Part shown: piece after piece, positions 4,702 to 6,748 of the stretch | Layout of the letters: each line of letters starts with the position of its first letter | Position numbering within the stretch: the stretch's first letter is position 1 | Source of the DNA: DASTCC01 sp035711465 | Lineage (GTDB): Bacteria > Acidobacteriota > Vicinamibacteria > Vicinamibacterales > SCN-69-37 | DNA: 6,748 nt | Assembly: GCA_035711465.1 (NCBI GenBank) | Contig: DASTCC010000417.1 | Span: 1 to 6,748 of the forward strand | Reading direction: 5' to 3' | Position numbers and translations under genes: made by a program | Notes under the pieces: generated by a model | Told to the model about the DNA's origin: nothing | The model's database searches: none | What the model saw: only the letters and a program-made list of their open reading frames with translations

Positions 4702-6748
4702 CTACTCTCTTAACACGATCAAGGGATCGACCCGCGACGCCCGCCGCGCCGGCAGCCATGCGGCGAGCAGACAGACGATGCCGAGCGTGAGCGCGACCGT
4801 TGCGTAGAGCCAGCCCTCGCGCCCTTCGACGCCGAACACGACCGACGCGAAGAGCCGCGACATCGCCCACGCGCCGAAGAGCCCGAGCAAGACGCCGATC
4901 GCGAGCAGGCGGCCCGTGTCAGTGAGCACGCTGGTGAAGATCCGTTGCGTCGTCGCGCCGAGCGCGATGCGCAGGCCGATCGGACGCGATTGCTGCGCGA
5001 CCAGGAACGACGTCAGTCCGTAGACGCCGAGGGCGGCGATGACGAGCGCGAGCGCGCCGAAGAGCGCCATCAGCCCGGCGTTGAAGCGGCGATCGGCGGT
5101 GAGCTCGCGGAAGCGATCGTCGACGCTGCGCACGGTGGTCGGACGGCCGCTATTCACCTGACCGGCGACGGCGGTCTGGATCGCGGTCAGCGTCGCCGGC
5201 GACGGCGACGCAACCCTGACGACCACGTCGCCGGTGATCGAGCCGTCGAGCCGGCCGATCGCTTCCTGCAGCAGCGGCACGTACATCTCCGGCCGGAGAC
5301 TGGTCTCCGGGCCTGACATGCGCACGCTCTTGACGACGCCGACGATCGTCGTCGGGCCGCGGAACCTGACCACTTCTCCGACGGGATTGCGCCCGCCGAA
5401 GAACCGGCGCGCCGCCTCATCGTTGATGATCATGACGTGCGGCGTGTCCGTGCGTTCGCCGCCATCGAACGTGCGGCCGCTGACGAAGGGCACGCCGGCG
5501 ACGTCGAAGTAGTTCCGCGTGACGCTCCGCATCACGATCATGTCCGCGCCGGTCGTCTGCCCGTAACCGGGGATCTCGATGCTGTAGCTCGCCTGCGCGC
5601 CGAACAGCGGCAGGCCGCCGTTGACGAACGCCGCACCGGCGACGCCGGGAATCGCCGTCACTCGCTCGAGCAATTCCGTCGTGAACGCGGCGGCGACGTC
5701 GGTGCGATCCGGCTCGGCGATCGCCGAGAGCGACCGGGAGACGGAGACGCCGTAGAGATTGCCGCGCGAAAACCCGAGATCGGCGCGCACGACGTTGATG
5801 AAGCTCATCACGAACAGCGAGGTCGCGGTGAGCAGCGTCACCACGAACGCCAGCTCGGCGACGAGCAGCAGCCGCTGCCAGCGCGCGCGGCCGCGGCCGG
5901 CGCCGACGGAGCTGCCGCCGTCCTTGAGAATCGAGATCACATCAGCGCGCGACCCGTACCACGCCGGCACCACGCCGAAGACGACGCCGGTGACGACGGC
6001 GACGCCAATCGCGAATCCGAGCACGCGCAAATCGAGCGCGATGGTGGCGGCCCTCGCCAGGCCGGCGGGCAGGCTCGCCTTCGCCATCGCGATGCCGCCG
6101 ATCGACAGCAGAATGCCCAACAGCGCCGCGCCGAGCGAGAGCATCAGGCTCTCGAGCACCAGCATCCGGGCGACGCGCGAGCGCGCCGCGCCGAGCGCCG
6201 TCCGCACCGCCAGCTCCCGCGACCGCGCCGTCGCCCGGGCGAGCAGCAGGTTGGCGACGTTGACGTACGCGATTAGCAGCACGAACCCCACAGCGCCGAG
6301 CAGCAGCACCAGCCAGCGCTGCGACGGGCCGACGACGCGCTCGTGCAGCGTCGTGACGAGCGGCCGCGAGTCCTTCCAGAAGGTCTGCGTCGGGTGCGCG
6401 GCGATGACGGCGTCGGTGGCGCGGGCCACCTGCTCCTGCGCCTGCGCCAGCGTCGCGCCGGCCCGCAGGCGGCCGACGACGTCGAGGTAGTAGGAGCGGC
6501 CGCCGAATCCGTGATCGCGATCGTTGGCGCGCGGCACGTGCGGGATGTACGCGCTGGTGGCGACCTCGGGCCCGATCGGATACGTGAAGCCGTCGGGCAT
6601 GACGCCGACGACGACACGCGTGTCCTTGCCGAACGTCAGCGGGCGGCCGACGATATCCGGATCGGCGTTGAAGCGGCGGATCCAGAGATCGTGGCTGAGA
6701 ATCACGACCTGATCCGCGCCCGTTCGTTCGTTGTCGGCGGTGAAGGCC
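4702..6748 (-). CDS. ADOP-type ABC transporter permease (FtsX/MacB superfamily), 5' end outside window
   Basis: The C-terminal 682 residues of an inner-membrane permease; the frame is open to the window edge, so the GTG at 6705 is internal and the true start lies beyond 6748. Counting from that codon, residues 1-125 are the end of a first MacB-like periplasmic core (VVILSHDLWIRRF, VGVMPDGF). Membrane helices follow at about 131-156, 181-209, 228-248 and 278-305, with the first FtsX coupling motif RSRELAVRTALGA (161-173). A second periplasmic core spans about 306-540 (NDEAARRFFGGRNPVGE, IVGVVKSVR). Then come helices at about 544-570, 598-620 and 632-650, with the second coupling motif at 572-583 and the typical end LPARRASRVDPLIVLRE. 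Two core-plus-FtsX halves fused in one chain are the hallmark of acidobacterial duplicated orphan permeases, which lack a neighbouring ATPase. MacB relatives transmit force across the periplasm for efflux of lipids, peptides or antibiotics; the substrate here is unknown. The second coupling motif reads SRPIGLR where family members have REIG, losing the Glu. It converges with the operon at 2224-3832. Confidence 0.93.
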   Translation of the reverse strand, partial: AFTADNERTGADQVVILSHDLWIRRFNADPDIVGRPLTFGKDTRVVVGVMPDGFTYPIGPEVATSAYIPHVPRANDRDHGFGGRSYYLDVVGRLRAGATLAQAQEQVARATDAVIAAHPTQTFWKDSRPLVTTLHERVVGPSQRWLVLLLGAVGFVLLIAYVNVANLLLARATARSRELAVRTALGAARSRVARMLVLESLMLSLGAALLGILLSIGGIAMAKASLPAGLARAATIALDLRVLGFAIGVAVVTGVVFGVVPAWYGSRADVISILKDGGSSVGAGRGRARWQRLLLVAELAFVVTLLTATSLFVMSFINVVRADLGFSRGNLYGVSVSRSLSAIAEPDRTDVAAAFTTELLERVTAIPGVAGAAFVNGGLPLFGAQASYSIEIPGYGQTTGADMIVMRSVTRNYFDVAGVPFVSGRTFDGGERTDTPHVMIINDEAARRFFGGRNPVGEVVRFRGPTTIVGVVKSVRMSGPETSLRPEMYVPLLQEAIGRLDGSITGDVVVRVASPSPATLTAIQTAVAGQVNSGRPTTVRSVDDRFRELTADRRFNAGLMALFGALALVIAALGVYGLTSFLVAQQSRPIGLRIALGATTQRIFTSVLTDTGRLLAIGVLLGLFGAWAMSRLFASVVFGVEGREGWLYATVALTLGIVCLLAAWLPARRASRVDPLIVLRE

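Noticed and set aside
4390..4713. Plus-strand open frame through the right array with SPVVTRRHPS-like repeats
   Set aside because: The protein repeat is produced entirely by the 10-bp DNA array and the frame overlaps the four-helix-bundle gene end.
5437..6490. Two plus-strand open frames opposite the permease
   Set aside because: Both are antisense to a well-supported membrane protein and have Arg/Ser/Ala-rich composition without motifs.

Overview
The window is a GC-rich bacterial chromosomal segment. The best taxonomic hint is the large FtsX/MacB-type permease at the right end. Its duplicated MacB-core plus FtsX layout and its C-terminus match the acidobacterial duplicated orphan permease (ADOP) type, which is abundant in Acidobacteriota. 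With the high GC this suggests Acidobacteriota, perhaps a Vicinamibacteria-like lineage. That placement is inference from protein style and was not tested by search.

Layout, left to right. Positions 1-223 hold no supportable gene, only a small hairpin. A minus-strand gene (224-955) encodes a protein with an LQRSVGNQ-type N-terminal motif, a peptidoglycan-binding domain and a ten-cysteine tail. Its start codon lies 3 bp from a 197-bp palindromic element (959-1155) with 55-bp inverted arms, which resembles a non-autonomous REP/MITE-like element. Next is a minus-strand gene for a secreted two-domain protein (1206-2186). It diverges across only 37 bp from a plus-strand operon made of a ParB/sulfiredoxin-fold protein (2224-3174) and a family I inorganic pyrophosphatase (3179-3832). 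Both divergent genes have a TANNNT box 5-6 nt before the start codon, as expected for leaderless transcription.

The most unusual part is 3828-4700. A gene of the four-helix-bundle (23S rRNA intervening-sequence, S23) family sits between two arrays of a degenerate 10-bp unit, consensus GACGGGTNAC. The right array is inverted relative to the left. The left array begins at the pyrophosphatase stop codon, and the right array ends one base before the stop codon of the convergent permease, so the module fills the whole gap between the two convergent genes. Arrays plus gene could form a stem-and-large-loop RNA or act as a mobile or repeat-maintenance unit. It is the best candidate here for an undescribed system.

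From 4702 to the right edge runs the minus-strand ADOP-type permease. It is cut at its 5' end by the window border, so its upstream regulation is not visible. Apart from the ParB-like/pyrophosphatase pair, the genes look like independent units rather than one pathway.
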